A DNA stretch of 64,000 nt from Syntrophobacteraceae bacterium (GCA_025453975.1 JALOPI010000005.1:32023-96022), one strand, 5' to 3'; shown: positions 44,785 through 54,205, counted from the first letter of the stretch. Numbers and translations are program-made. Notes: generated by a model not told the origin, from the sequence alone.

Positions 44785-46488
44785 GTGGTGGATCTGGAAA
44801 AGTGGGTCCGCCGGGCCTTGATCATCACCGCCTGCCTCTGGATGGTCTGCTGCGTCCTCCTCCCGGTGGCGCAGCTCCTCTGGAAGAGCTTCCTGAGCCC
44901 CCTCGGGGACTTCATCGGCCTTTCGAACTATGTCACCTATTTTCGCACCCCGGCCCTTTCATCCTCCCTCACCAACAGCCTTTTCGTCTCAACCTTCACG
45001 ACGGCTGTATCCACCAGCATCGGTTTCGCCTATGCCCACGCTCTGACGAGGACCTGCATCCCCTTCAAGGGGTTTTTCCAGGGGGTCGTCATGATGCCCC
45101 TCTTCGCCCCCACCCTCCTCAACGGCATTGCGCTGGTCTATCTCTTCGGCCGCAAAGGGCTGATTACCCAGGGCTTCCTCGGAGTCATCCCGGGCTGTTC
45201 CATCGAGCTTTACGGCCCTTTCGGCATCGTATGTGCCGAAGTCCTTTACACTCTGCCCCAGGCCGTCCTCATCCTCTCGGTGGCCCTTCGCATGACTGAC
45301 GCCCGCCTCTACGAAGCCTCCGCATCCCTCGGGGCCTCCCGCATGAGGACCTTTCTGACCATCACGCTTCCCGGAATCAAGTTCGGTCTCATCAGCACCT
45401 TCTTCGTCTGCTTCGTTCTGGCCTTCACGGATTTCGGCGCGCCCAAGGTGGTCGGCGGCCATTTCAACGTGCTGGCCACGGACATTTACAAGCAGGTGAT
45501 CGGTCAGCAGAACTTCGTCATGGGTGCCGTGGTGAGCTCGGTCCTGCTGGTGCCCACGCTCATCGCCTTCGTGGCGGACCGGATCTGCCAGCGGCGGCAG
45601 TTTTCAGCCCTGACGGCCAGAGCCATCCCCCTCGTCCCCCAGCCGTCGTGGGTGCGGGACGTCGTGGCCCTCGCCCTGTGCACGGTCATTGCCGCGACCA
45701 TCCTGGGATTCTACGGAACCGCCCTGTTTGCCTCCCTCGTCAAGGTCTGGCCCTACGACCTCTCCCTCGGCTTCCAACACTACGATTTCAGCCGCATGGG
45801 CGGCGGAGGGATCGCCGCCCTCATCAACAGCGTGCGCATGAGCTTGTACTCCGCCGTCCTGGGAACGATGGCGGCCTTCGGCTCGGCCTACCTCATCGAG
45901 AAGGGCCGAGGAATGCGGACTCTCAGGCAGATCTCCTACATGCTGTCCCTGGTGCCCCTCGCTCTCCCCGGGATGGTCATCGGCCTGAGCTACATTTTCT
46001 TCTTCAACACCCCTTCATGGCTCATCCTCGGATGGAGCATCCCCAATCCCTTCCACATCCTTTACGGCACCATGGGCATCCTGGTGCTGAGCAACGTCGT
46101 CCACTTCTACACCGTCAGCTTTCTCACGGCCACCACGGCCCTCAAGCAGCTGGACCGCGAGTTTGAGACCGTATCGGAGTCCTTGGGCGTACCGTTTTAC
46201 CGGACCTTCATCCGGGTGACCGTGCCCGTCTGCCTCCCCGCCGCCATCGAGATCGCGGTCTACTACTTCGTCAACTCCATGGCCACGGTGTCGGCGGTGA
46301 TCTTTCTATACAACGCGGACCTCCCCCTGGCTTCAGTGGCCGTGGCCAACATGGATGACGCCGGCGACATCGCCCCGGCGGCAGCCATGGCCATGCTCAT
46401 CGTGGGAGTCAACATCCTGGCACGGGGAGTCCATGGGGTCCTCAAGCGCTGGTTCGTCGGGAGCACACAGGCCTGGGCGGCCAGATGA
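44785..46488 (+). CDS. phnU2: 2-Aminoethylphosphonate-type ABC permease, fused double domain
   Basis: A 567-residue inner-membrane permease in which two six-helix BPD_transp_1 domains are fused, as in PhnU2 (AepW) and FbpB-like permeases. Two EAA loops are visible: YEASASLGASRMRTFLTITL in the first half and ETVSESLGVPFYRTFIRVTV in the second. It can therefore form the complete channel alone. The start is uncertain: GTG 44785 avoids a 64-base overlap with the ATPase gene that the ATG at 44686 would give. Its stop overlaps the ATG of phnX. Confidence 0.85.
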   Translation: MVDLEKWVRRALIITACLWMVCCVLLPVAQLLWKSFLSPLGDFIGLSNYVTYFRTPALSSSLTNSLFVSTFTTAVSTSIGFAYAHALTRTCIPFKGFFQGVVMMPLFAPTLLNGIALVYLFGRKGLITQGFLGVIPGCSIELYGPFGIVCAEVLYTLPQAVLILSVALRMTDARLYEASASLGASRMRTFLTITLPGIKFGLISTFFVCFVLAFTDFGAPKVVGGHFNVLATDIYKQVIGQQNFVMGAVVSSVLLVPTLIAFVADRICQRRQFSALTARAIPLVPQPSWVRDVVALALCTVIAATILGFYGTALFASLVKVWPYDLSLGFQHYDFSRMGGGGIAALINSVRMSLYSAVLGTMAAFGSAYLIEKGRGMRTLRQISYMLSLVPLALPGMVIGLSYIFFFNTPSWLILGWSIPNPFHILYGTMGILVLSNVVHFYTVSFLTATTALKQLDREFETVSESLGVPFYRTFIRVTVPVCLPAAIEIAVYYFVNSMATVSAVIFLYNADLPLASVAVANMDDAGDIAPAAAMAMLIVGVNILARGVHGVLKRWFVGSTQAWAAR

Positions 46489-47351
46489 TCCACCTCACTC
46501 GGAAAGGATTGGATGTCATGGAATCACCGGCTCGAAGCCGACCCTTTACCGGCCCCCTCAAGGCCGTCGTCCTGGACTGGGCGGGGACCGCCGTCGATTT
46601 TGGCTGCATGGGGCCCGTGGGGACCTTCGTCGAAGTCTTCCGGCGTGAGGGTGTAAGGATCACGACGGCCGAAGCCCGCGAGCCCATGGGGTTGCGGAAG
46701 ATCGACCACCTGCGGGCTCTCTGCGCCATGGAGTCGATCATGGACCGTTGGAAAACCGCCAGGAGCGAACCCATCGGGGAGGAAGACATCGGGAGGATGT
46801 ATGCCAGGCTCGAGCCACTCATGATCCAGGCCATCCGCGAACATTCAGACCCGATCCCCGGTCTGCTGGAATTCGTCTCCCGCTGCCGGGCCCGCGACAT
46901 CGCCGTCGGCTCCACCACGGGCTACACGCGGCCCATCATGGAGGTGCTCGTGGGGGAGGCTGCGAGGAAGGGCTACCGGCCCGACTGCGTGGTGACATCC
47001 TCGGAGGTCCCCCGGGCGAGACCCGCCCCGTTCATGTGCTACCAGTGCGCCATTGAGCTCCAGGTCTACCCCCTGGAGGCCATGGTGAAGATCGGGGACA
47101 CCGTCAGCGACATCATGGAAGGACTCAACGCCGGCATGTGGACCGTCGCCGTCACCCGATCGGGCAGTGACCTGGGCCTGACCGAGGCCGAAGCCGAGGC
47201 CCTGCCGGCCGGCGAGCTCCAGGAGCGGCTGGATGCCATCGCAGCCAGCTTCCGGGCGGTGGGCGCTCACTACACGGCGCCGGACATGGGGCAATGCTGG
47301 CCGATCCTGGAAGACATCGGCGCCAGGCTCTCCACCGGCGAGCGGCCCTGA
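46485..47351 (+). CDS. phnX: Phosphonoacetaldehyde hydrolase (phosphonatase)
   Basis: A HAD-superfamily enzyme that cleaves the C-P bond of phosphonoacetaldehyde to acetaldehyde and phosphate. In 288 residues it shows the nucleophile region VVLDWAGTAVDFG (Asp31), the Schiff-base lysine in EPMGLRKIDHLRAL (Lys72), the GSTTGYTRPIM motif, and KIGDTVSDIMEGLNAGMWTV. These are the defining PhnX residues. The ATG overlaps the permease stop; ATG 46518, after GGAAAGGA, is an alternative start. It completes the PhnW-PhnX route from AEP. Confidence 0.94.
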   Translation: MIHLTRKGLDVMESPARSRPFTGPLKAVVLDWAGTAVDFGCMGPVGTFVEVFRREGVRITTAEAREPMGLRKIDHLRALCAMESIMDRWKTARSEPIGEEDIGRMYARLEPLMIQAIREHSDPIPGLLEFVSRCRARDIAVGSTTGYTRPIMEVLVGEAARKGYRPDCVVTSSEVPRARPAPFMCYQCAIELQVYPLEAMVKIGDTVSDIMEGLNAGMWTVAVTRSGSDLGLTEAEAEALPAGELQERLDAIAASFRAVGAHYTAPDMGQCWPILEDIGARLSTGERP

Positions 47352-47451
47352 GCCGTCGCCGCGCGCCGAATCGGCCGGAAAGGTCGATGAAGGGACCGAT
47401 CCCCGGAGTGAGGAACGGTCAGACACCCCGTTGAAAGCCAGGTGCTATTCC

Positions 47452-48876
47452 ATGCTGAACCACCCCACACATGCTCCGAATCAGGCCCAGGCCGCCGAGG
47501 GGGACGTCAACCTCTCCCCAAGGCGGAAATGGTGGAGCGAGCATCACCTCTCCGAGGCCGCCAGGGGCATCCTGGAGGAAGACGCCCGCTTCTTCCTGCA
47601 CCAGTCCCTCTCCACCCCCTGCCTGAATGTGCTCCAGGGGGCCCGGGGGACGATTCTCACCGACCTTCAGGGTAGATCCTACCTGGACTTCCACGGCAAC
47701 AGCGTCCACCAGGTGGGCTACGCCAACCCGCAGGTTGTGGCAGCCATCAAAAAGCAGTTGGACGTCCTGTCCTTCTGTCCGCGGCGTTACACCAACGTCC
47801 CCGCCTTGACCCTGGCCTCGAGGCTGGCAGGGCTCGCCCCCGGCGACCTCAACCGGGTGCTCTTCGCTCCCGGCGGCACCTCCGCCGTGGGCATGGCCCT
47901 CAAACTGGCACGCGTCGTCACGGGACGATACAAGACGATCTCCATGTGGGACGCCTTCCACGGCGCCTCCCTCGACGCGGTCTCCGTGGGCGGCGAAGCA
48001 CAGTTTCGGGTGGGAATCGGCCCTCTCATGCCCGGAACCGAGCACGTCCCGCCCGCAGAGCCCTTTCGATGCCGATGGGCGCCCGAAGGCGGATGCGGCC
48101 GGTGCGGGCTCAAGTGCGCGGATTTCGTGGAGTATGCCCTCGAGAAGGAGTGCGACGTGGCTGCGGTCATTGCCGAGCCCGTCCGCTGCACCACCGTGGA
48201 CCTTCCCCCTGCCGGTTACTGGGAGCGGGTGAGACGGGCCTGCGACCGCCACGGCACCCTCCTCATCTTCGACGAAACGGCGGTCTGTCTGGGCCGCACC
48301 GGTCGGATGCTCGCCTGCGAGCACTTCGACGTGTCTCCAGACATCCTCATCCTGGGAAAAGGCCTGGGGGGCGGAGTACTACCCCTGGCAGCCATCATCG
48401 CCCGGGATGCCTTCAACGTCGCCGGTCACATGGCATTGGGCCATTACACCCACGAGAAGAATCCCGTGGCGTGTGCCGCTGCCCTGGCGGTCCTGGACTG
48501 CATCGAGGAGAATGGCCTGCTCGGCCGCTCGAGAACCCTGGGCGACGTTACCCTGGGGCGGCTGAAAGCCATGCGGGGGGTGCATCCCCTCGTGGGGGAC
48601 GCGCGGGGGCTGGGGATGCTCCTGGCCCTTGAGCTCACCCTCCCCGCAGGCGAGCCCGCCGTCAACGAGGCCGACGAAATCCTCTACCGCTGCCTGGCGG
48701 AGGGTCTGAGCTTCAAAGTCTCCTCGGGAAACATCCTCACCCTGACTCCGCCCCTCACCGTTTCCGAGGACGAGATGGACAGGGCGATCACCACGATCGA
48801 ATCGGCCCTGACACAGGTCGAAGCCCGGACAGCGCGGCCCGATGGACCCGCGCAGACGCTGAAAGGATCCCCATGA
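47452..48876 (+). CDS. pbfA: PbfA-like class III PLP enzyme ((R)-1-hydroxy-AEP ammonia-lyase)
   Basis: A 474-residue fold-type I PLP protein. It has [40 protein letters not shown], the PLP-Asp region [17 protein letters not shown] and the PLP lysine in [19 protein letters not shown] (near residue 301). A Cys-rich insert ([13 protein letters not shown]) is characteristic. In phnW-phnX clusters such enzymes (PbfA) convert (R)-1-hydroxy-2-aminoethylphosphonate to phosphonoacetaldehyde and ammonia, so a hydroxylated AEP can enter the same route. An ordinary aminotransferase role is the alternative. Its stop overlaps phnW (ATGA). The ATG at 47452 has only a modest ribosome binding site. Confidence 0.75.
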   Translation: MLNHPTHAPNQAQAAEGDVNLSPRRKWWSEHHLSEAARGILEEDARFFLHQSLSTPCLNVLQGARGTILTDLQGRSYLDFHGNSVHQVGYANPQVVAAIKKQLDVLSFCPRRYTNVPALTLASRLAGLAPGDLNRVLFAPGGTSAVGMALKLARVVTGRYKTISMWDAFHGASLDAVSVGGEAQFRVGIGPLMPGTEHVPPAEPFRCRWAPEGGCGRCGLKCADFVEYALEKECDVAAVIAEPVRCTTVDLPPAGYWERVRRACDRHGTLLIFDETAVCLGRTGRMLACEHFDVSPDILILGKGLGGGVLPLAAIIARDAFNVAGHMALGHYTHEKNPVACAAALAVLDCIEENGLLGRSRTLGDVTLGRLKAMRGVHPLVGDARGLGMLLALELTLPAGEPAVNEADEILYRCLAEGLSFKVSSGNILTLTPPLTVSEDEMDRAITTIESALTQVEARTARPDGPAQTLKGSP

Positions 48877-49985
48877 ATCTCGACCAGCTCCCCGAAAACC
48901 CTTATCTGCTGCTGACCCCGGGCCCACTCTCCACGACCCGCTCCGTCAAGGCCGTCATGCTTCGCGACTGGTGCACCTGGGATGAGGAATACAACGTCAT
49001 CGTCCAGACCATCCGCGCCGAGCTCGTGGCCCTCGCCGGCGAGTCGGCGGACTACACGTCGGTGCTCATGCAGGGAAGCGGGACCTTCTCGGTGGAAGCC
49101 ACCCTGGGGAGCGTCGTGCCCGAGGACGGCAAGATCCTCATCATCGCCAACGGCCATTACGGCGACCGCATGGCCCTCATCACCCATGTGCTCCGCATTC
49201 CCACGATACTCCTCGATTTCGGCGAGGTGGGCCGCCCCGTTCCCGAGAGCGTGGAATCGGTCCTGGAGAGCCACCCCGATGTGACCCATATGGCCATGGT
49301 CCATTGCGAAACGACCACGGGAATGCTCAACCCCGTGGAGGACGTCGGCCGCCTGGCCCGGTCCCACGGCAAGACCTTCATCGTCGACGCCATGAGCAGC
49401 TTCGGCGGCATTCCCATGGACATCTCGTCCATGGGAGCCGATTTCCTCATTTCCAGCGCCAACAAGTGCATCCAGGGCGTACCCGGATTCGGATTCGTCA
49501 TCGCCCGAAGGGCGGCACTGGAGGCATGCGAGGGGCGGGCCCGAAGCCTGAGCCTGGATCTTTTCCAGCAGTGGCGCGAAATGGAAGCCAAGGGTGGCAA
49601 GTGGCGATTCACATCGCCCACCCACGTCGTCCGTGCCTTCGCCCAGGCCTTGAGGGAGCTGGATGAGGAGGGCGGCGTCGAAGCCCGCCACGCCCGCTAC
49701 CAGGCCAATCAGCGGACCCTCGTCGCGGGCATGGAAGGTCTGGGCTTCCATTGCCTCCTCCCGGAGGTCTGTCGCTCCCCCATCATCACGGCTTTCCTCC
49801 TCGCCAGTCAGCCGGGGCTCTCCTTCAAGACTCTCTACACGAGCCTGAAATCCCGGGGGTTCGTCATCTACCCCGGAAAGATGACCACTGCCGACACTTT
49901 CCGCATCGGCAACATCGGAGACGTCTACCCCGAGGACATGCAAAAGCTGGTGAAAGCGGTGGAGCATGCCATGGGCCGGAAATGA
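48873..49985 (+). CDS. phnW: 2-Aminoethylphosphonate--pyruvate transaminase
   Basis: PhnW transfers the amino group of AEP to pyruvate, giving phosphonoacetaldehyde and alanine. The 370-residue class V aminotransferase shows [53 protein letters not shown], and the PLP lysine in [19 protein letters not shown] (near residue 198). The C-terminal [20 protein letters not shown] is typical of PhnW. It is translationally coupled to pbfA. Together with PhnX it releases phosphate from AEP. Confidence 0.95.
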   Translation: MNLDQLPENPYLLLTPGPLSTTRSVKAVMLRDWCTWDEEYNVIVQTIRAELVALAGESADYTSVLMQGSGTFSVEATLGSVVPEDGKILIIANGHYGDRMALITHVLRIPTILLDFGEVGRPVPESVESVLESHPDVTHMAMVHCETTTGMLNPVEDVGRLARSHGKTFIVDAMSSFGGIPMDISSMGADFLISSANKCIQGVPGFGFVIARRAALEACEGRARSLSLDLFQQWREMEAKGGKWRFTSPTHVVRAFAQALRELDEEGGVEARHARYQANQRTLVAGMEGLGFHCLLPEVCRSPIITAFLLASQPGLSFKTLYTSLKSRGFVIYPGKMTTADTFRIGNIGDVYPEDMQKLVKAVEHAMGRK

Positions 49986-50065
49986 CTCTCCGGTCCACAG
50001 CCCGACACCGGGACCCGACCATTCCCATGTCCGGCAGGATAGCCCGAGCCACGAGGTTGAACGCC

Positions 50066-51262
50066 ATGAAAGCCATCTGTATTGGAGGAGCGGGGCGGAT
50101 TTGCCGGGAGGCAGCCCTGGATCTGGTCGAGTACTCGGATTTCGAGAAGATCACCATCGCCGACATCAACGCCGACGCGGCGAGGGAAGTCGCGCGCTGG
50201 CTGGACGATCCCCGCGTCGACCATGCCGCCATCGACGTGAACGACGGAGACCGCGCCAGTGCCCTCATCGGGGAATACGACCTGGCCCTGGACGGCACGA
50301 CCATCGCTCTCAACGGCAGGACGGCAGCCTGCATCGCACGGGCAGGTGCCCACGGCCTCAACCTGAACGGCTTCGGGGACGAGATCGAACAGGACGAGCA
50401 CTTCAGGAGCCTTGACCGGGTGTTTGTTCCCGGCTTCGGCATGACCCCCGGCACCACCAACATGATGGTCAAGCACGCCGCCGACTCCATGGACTCCGTC
50501 GAAACGGTGAGGGTCAGCCATGGAGCCTTTCGCCCCATCGCTTTCTCCGAGGCCATCACCGCGACCACGGTCTACGAGGTTGCTCCCGAGCTGCCGGGAC
50601 GCGTGGTCTACGAGAACGGGTGGTTCGTTCGGGTTCCGCCCTTCGCGAGGCCGCGCGAGATCGAGCTGCCGCACCCCTACGGCACTCACACACAATACAT
50701 CATCCCCCACTCCGAAACTCATACCCTGGCCGATTTCCTGAAAGACAAGGGGGTGCGGCTCATCGAGGTGCGGGGCACTTGGCCCCCCGCCAATATGCAG
50801 CTCCTGCGCTCCCTTTACGACTGGGGGTTCATGCGCAATGACCCCGTTTGCGTCGACGGCGTCACCGTGGGAGTCATGGACGTCATCTCTGCCTACTTGA
50901 CTCAATGCCCCGAAGGAAAGGTGACCGATCTGTATGGGTGCGCCCTGCACGTGGAAGTGATCGGGAACCGCAGGGGCCACAAGATCCGACATGTCCTGAC
51001 CCATACCCACCCGGCCTCCGACGGAAGCGAGCCCGGATGGGAGAAGCTGCGTGCCTACACGCGATGCGTCGGCATCCCCCTGGCCATCGGGGCCGACCTC
51101 ATCGCACGGGGCCGGGTCGACGCCAGGGGCGTCGTCAGTCCCGAGAAGGCCTTTCGCCCCATGGATGTCTTCAACGCCCTCCAGAAGCGTCGCATCTTCA
51201 TCCATGAGGATATCATGCCCTTCAGCATCGCACCCATCGCGCAATACGCGAGGACCGCATGA
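50066..51262 (+). CDS. Saccharopine-dehydrogenase-like oxidoreductase in the AEP operon
   Basis: This 398-residue protein has an N-terminal Rossmann segment MKAICIGGAGRICREAALDL and a saccharopine-dehydrogenase-like layout. The motif GFGMTPGTTNMMVKHAADSM is typical of saccharopine dehydrogenase/homospermidine synthase relatives. These enzymes use NAD(P) to form or break secondary amines between an amine and a carboxylic-acid carbon. It is embedded between phnW and the next hydrolase, with a four-base overlap to the latter. A role in oxidising an N-substituted AEP or phosphonate is inferred from context only. ATG 50027 is an alternative start. Confidence 0.72.
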   Translation: MKAICIGGAGRICREAALDLVEYSDFEKITIADINADAAREVARWLDDPRVDHAAIDVNDGDRASALIGEYDLALDGTTIALNGRTAACIARAGAHGLNLNGFGDEIEQDEHFRSLDRVFVPGFGMTPGTTNMMVKHAADSMDSVETVRVSHGAFRPIAFSEAITATTVYEVAPELPGRVVYENGWFVRVPPFARPREIELPHPYGTHTQYIIPHSETHTLADFLKDKGVRLIEVRGTWPPANMQLLRSLYDWGFMRNDPVCVDGVTVGVMDVISAYLTQCPEGKVTDLYGCALHVEVIGNRRGHKIRHVLTHTHPASDGSEPGWEKLRAYTRCVGIPLAIGADLIARGRVDARGVVSPEKAFRPMDVFNALQKRRIFIHEDIMPFSIAPIAQYARTA

Positions 51263-52110
51263 GCCTCCGAGCCGGCGCCGATCGAGGCGCCATCCTCATC
51301 GTCATCGACGGCTGCAGGGCCGATGTCCTGAGCCACACGGCCGTCCCCAACATGGACATCCTCATCGGCTTCGGTGTCTCCACCTTCTCAGCCCGCACCG
51401 TGATGCCTTCCACAACCCTCCCCGTTCATTTCAGCATTTTCACCTCGCTCCCTCCCGAGCACCACGGGATCACCGAGAACCTGCGGCGCCCGGTTCCTTT
51501 TCCCGGCACCATGACCATCACCGAAATGGTGAAGGCCGCAGGCGGCACGACATGCATGTTCTGCAACTGGGAGCCTCTGAGAGACCTGGCTCCCGCTGGG
51601 GCCCTCGACCATCTCCACTTCGCGGCCAACCTCCACAGCCCCTGCGGAGACCTGGACATCGCCGCCGCGGCGTCTGCCCACATCACGGCCTTCCTGCCGG
51701 ATTTCGCCTTCGTCTATCTGGGAAGCACCGATGTGGCCGGGCACGACCATGGCTTCATGTCCCGGGAGTACCTCCGGGCCATCCAGAAGGCAGACCGGGC
51801 ACTGGGTCTGATCCTGAACAGACTGGAGGGCCACGGGCTGTCCGACCGCTACAACCTGATCCTCATGAGCGACCACGGGGGAATCGACCAGAGTCATCAC
51901 GAACCGGTCCCCGAGGTCCTCACCGTACCATGGATCGCCTATGGACCGGACATCCGCCATGGCATCGCCATCGCCAGCCCGGTGAGCGTCCTCGACACGG
52001 CCCCCACCCTCGCGAAGCTGCTGCACCTTCGCGAGCATGAATCGTGGCGGGGGCGAATCGTCGAGGAGATTCTCAGGGAGGGAAGACACGAAAGAACGGT
52101 CACTGGGTAG
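51259..52110 (+). CDS. Alkaline-phosphatase-superfamily hydrolase, last gene of the AEP operon
   Basis: This 283-residue enzyme of the type I phosphodiesterase/nucleotide pyrophosphatase group has a metal-binding ILIVIDGCRADV (Asp17) and a nucleophile Thr in VMPSTTLPVHFSIF (about 52-53). STDVAGHDHGF and MSDHGGIDQSHH provide further metal ligands. The phosphonoacetate hydrolase PhnA belongs to this superfamily, but is longer (about 400 residues) and usually accompanied by the PhnY dehydrogenase, which is not seen here. This copy could act on phosphonoacetate, a phosphonate ester or another phosphorus substrate. It starts in a four-base overlap with the previous gene. Confidence 0.72.
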   Translation: MSLRAGADRGAILIVIDGCRADVLSHTAVPNMDILIGFGVSTFSARTVMPSTTLPVHFSIFTSLPPEHHGITENLRRPVPFPGTMTITEMVKAAGGTTCMFCNWEPLRDLAPAGALDHLHFAANLHSPCGDLDIAAAASAHITAFLPDFAFVYLGSTDVAGHDHGFMSREYLRAIQKADRALGLILNRLEGHGLSDRYNLILMSDHGGIDQSHHEPVPEVLTVPWIAYGPDIRHGIAIASPVSVLDTAPTLAKLLHLREHESWRGRIVEEILREGRHERTVTG

Positions 52111-52145
52111 AGTACCGCGTCTGGCCGGGGCCCTCCCCCGGAGCC

Positions 52146-53075
52146 TCACGGGAGGCGCCATCGGTCGAAGGCCAGGAGGGCAATGCCCGCCAAAACCCAG
52201 AGAGCCCCCTTGAGCCAGTCCACCGCCCTGGCCCGGAACACGATCGTCCGGGGCAGCCCGCCGTCGTAGCCCCGGGACAGCATGGCATCGTGTACCCTCT
52301 GGGTCCGCTCGAAGCTCCGCACCAGGAGCATCCCCAGAAAATTACCCAGGGTGCGCAGCGTGTCGAGATCGAAGCGCTTTCTGAATCCCCGCGCCCGCAT
52401 CCCCCGGTTCATGCGCTGGGCCTCGTGCTGGAAAACATAAATGTAGCGGTGGGCCAGGAGGAGCATCTGGCCGATGGTCTCGGGCAGCCCCAGGCGAGCC
52501 AGGGCCTGTATCGTGGTCGAAAAGGGGGCCGTGGCCAGGAGGGGATCCACCAGCAGGGCGATGGCCGAGGCCTTGAGAACGATGACCCCCGCCAGGTGCA
52601 GGCCACGCACATTGAAGGGAAGCCAGGAAAGGTGCTGGAAGACGACGACGGTATCCCCCACCTTCGCAGGCACCGTCAGGGGCATCACCACGAGGAACAT
52701 GCCGAGGAACCCGGCCATGGCCGAAACTCGGCGGAGGGAGCGGCCGAGGGGCAGACGGGCCGCAAGGATGGAGCCCAGACCGACGACGACGGCCATCAGT
52801 GCCGTGTCGAGGCGCACGAGCCCCGAAAGGCAGAGAATGAAAACGAACAGCGCGGGGATCTTGATGCGCGGATCCCAGCGATGGAAGAGTGAATGGTCGG
52901 GACCCTCGGCATCCAGGGCCGGCACCGACCAGTCCCTTTCATCCTCGTCCATTCCAGCCGCCGAGCGCCGCCCCCGGCGCCTGAGGGCGTGGACGCTCAG
53001 CAGCCAGAGCCCCCCGAGTCCTCCGAGGAAAGCGAGCAGCTGATACAGGGAAAGCTCCAGGGGTCCCGCGCTCAT
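52146..53075 (-). CDS. cbiQ: Cobalt/nickel ECF transporter T component CbiQ
   Basis: This 309-residue membrane protein couples the ATPase to the metal-binding S component. After an extra N-terminal helix (LELSLYQLLAFLGGLGGLWL), the CbiQ core starts at HSLFHRWDPRIKIPALFVFI. It includes the cytoplasmic coupling motifs MNRGMRARGF and DAMLSRGYDG, the two short Ala/Arg-Gly signatures of T components. The N-terminal helix may replace CbiN/NikN. ATG 53075 is preferred to a longer frame that overlaps cbiM. It is the last gene of the minus-strand metal operon; its ATPase is encoded on the other strand at 56.8 kb. Confidence 0.87.
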   Translation of the reverse strand: MSAGPLELSLYQLLAFLGGLGGLWLLSVHALRRRGRRSAAGMDEDERDWSVPALDAEGPDHSLFHRWDPRIKIPALFVFILCLSGLVRLDTALMAVVVGLGSILAARLPLGRSLRRVSAMAGFLGMFLVVMPLTVPAKVGDTVVVFQHLSWLPFNVRGLHLAGVIVLKASAIALLVDPLLATAPFSTTIQALARLGLPETIGQMLLLAHRYIYVFQHEAQRMNRGMRARGFRKRFDLDTLRTLGNFLGMLLVRSFERTQRVHDAMLSRGYDGGLPRTIVFRARAVDWLKGALWVLAGIALLAFDRWRLP

Positions 53076-53097
53076 CAATGGGCCGGCTCCACTGTCA

Positions 53098-53715
53098 TCA
53101 GGGGGGCGGCGCCGGAGCAACCGCACCCAGAAGCTCCGGTTTCACCTTGTAGAGGAAGGAAACGGTGAAAGCCGCGACGGCACTCTCGATGCCGATGACC
53201 GGCAGGTGGGCCAGAACCGCGATCCTCGCCACCCCCAGAAAGTCCTCGCCTCCCGTGGCGAGCAGCCCCGCCAGAATCCCCACGGCCATGACGACGCAAA
53301 GCCCGCCGGCCAATCCGGCCGCCACCACGTGCCGAGCCAGCGTCGTCCCCTTCAGCCATCGAAACAGGAGCCCGGCCAGAAGCGCGGGGACCCCCATCAT
53401 GAGGCCGTTGGCCCCGATGGCCGTGATGCCTCCGAACTGGAACAGGAAGCTCTGCAGCACGATGCCGACCAGAATCGAGACAAACGCCGCATGACCCAGT
53501 AGAACCCCCACCAGCCCGGGCAGGAGCAGGTGAACGCTGGTGGGTCCCATGGGGATGTGGATCAGCGAGGCCACGAAAAAGGCCGATGTCACCACCGCCA
53601 CCTTGGGCAGCTCGTCCGGATCGGTCTGGCGGACGCTCCAGGCCGCCAGGAGCGCGCTGGCGGCAAAGCCCGCCACGGCGACGGATGTCGGAAGCACCCC
53701 GTCTGAAATGTGCAT
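53098..53715 (-). CDS. cbiM: Cobalt/nickel-binding S component CbiM/NikM
   Basis: A 205-residue membrane protein that binds Ni(II) or Co(II). The N-terminus MHISDGVLP is decisive, since the Met-His-Ile N-terminus supplies metal ligands. The IHIPMGPTSVHLLLPGLVGVLLG segment with its second His is also conserved. About seven helices are present. Whether nickel or cobalt is the substrate cannot be decided from this protein, but the DUF4198 and NikL-like neighbours favour nickel. A 113-base gap separates it from the upstream gene. Confidence 0.9.
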   Translation of the reverse strand: MHISDGVLPTSVAVAGFAASALLAAWSVRQTDPDELPKVAVVTSAFFVASLIHIPMGPTSVHLLLPGLVGVLLGHAAFVSILVGIVLQSFLFQFGGITAIGANGLMMGVPALLAGLLFRWLKGTTLARHVVAAGLAGGLCVVMAVGILAGLLATGGEDFLGVARIAVLAHLPVIGIESAVAAFTVSFLYKVKPELLGAVAPAPPP

Positions 53716-53828
53716 GGTCGAATGCCTTCTCCAATGGATTCACCCAACGGCCGACGGACTTCCGCCGCGCGGCCCCGGCCTCTCAAGGAGGCGGGATCCC
53801 CGCTTAAAAAACCCTGCCCCCACCGCGC

Positions 53829-54203
53829 TCAGGGACGCCGGGATGCCTTTCGGGAATGGATGTAAAGTCCGACCCCCGCCAGTCCCAGGATGTAGCCGAT
53901 CCCCGCGACAATCTCCTTGAGACCCGGCCTGGCCATATCCTCCCGCAGGAGCCCCAGCTCCCGCTTGATCTGGCCCAGCTCGCGGGAAAGCTGTCCTTTC
54001 TGCTGCTCCAGGAGCCTGGCCAGCTCACGGCAGTCCACAGGCCCCTCCGAGGCCAGGCTCGCCCCCTCGCCCGCCTGGGCGACGGGTGCCGGAGACACCC
54101 CCTCGGCGGCCAGTCCCTTTCCAGCGCCCGGCCACCCCGTCCACCCCACATGGACCAGGAGAACGGCGGCCCCCAGGGTTTTCGCGAAACGTCTCGGGAC
54201 CAT
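53829..54203 (-). CDS. NikL-like membrane-anchored metal-uptake accessory protein
   Basis: This 124-residue protein has its own signal-anchor (AKTLGAAVLLVHVGWTGWPG), a Glu/Ala-rich spacer, a short coiled coil (CRELARLLEQQKGQLSREL) and a C-terminal helix EIVAGIGYILGLAGVGLYIH. The last part matches the C-terminal half of NikL proteins of nickel importers. In many genomes NikL is a single polypeptide; here the two halves are separate genes, each with a signal sequence. The ATG at 54203 overlaps the end of the upstream gene's context (stop at 54206) and has a GGGGAGTGAGG ribosome binding site, so this looks like an intended gene. Confidence 0.68.
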   Translation of the reverse strand: MVPRRFAKTLGAAVLLVHVGWTGWPGAGKGLAAEGVSPAPVAQAGEGASLASEGPVDCRELARLLEQQKGQLSRELGQIKRELGLLREDMARPGLKEIVAGIGYILGLAGVGLYIHSRKASRRP

Positions 54204-54205
54204 CC

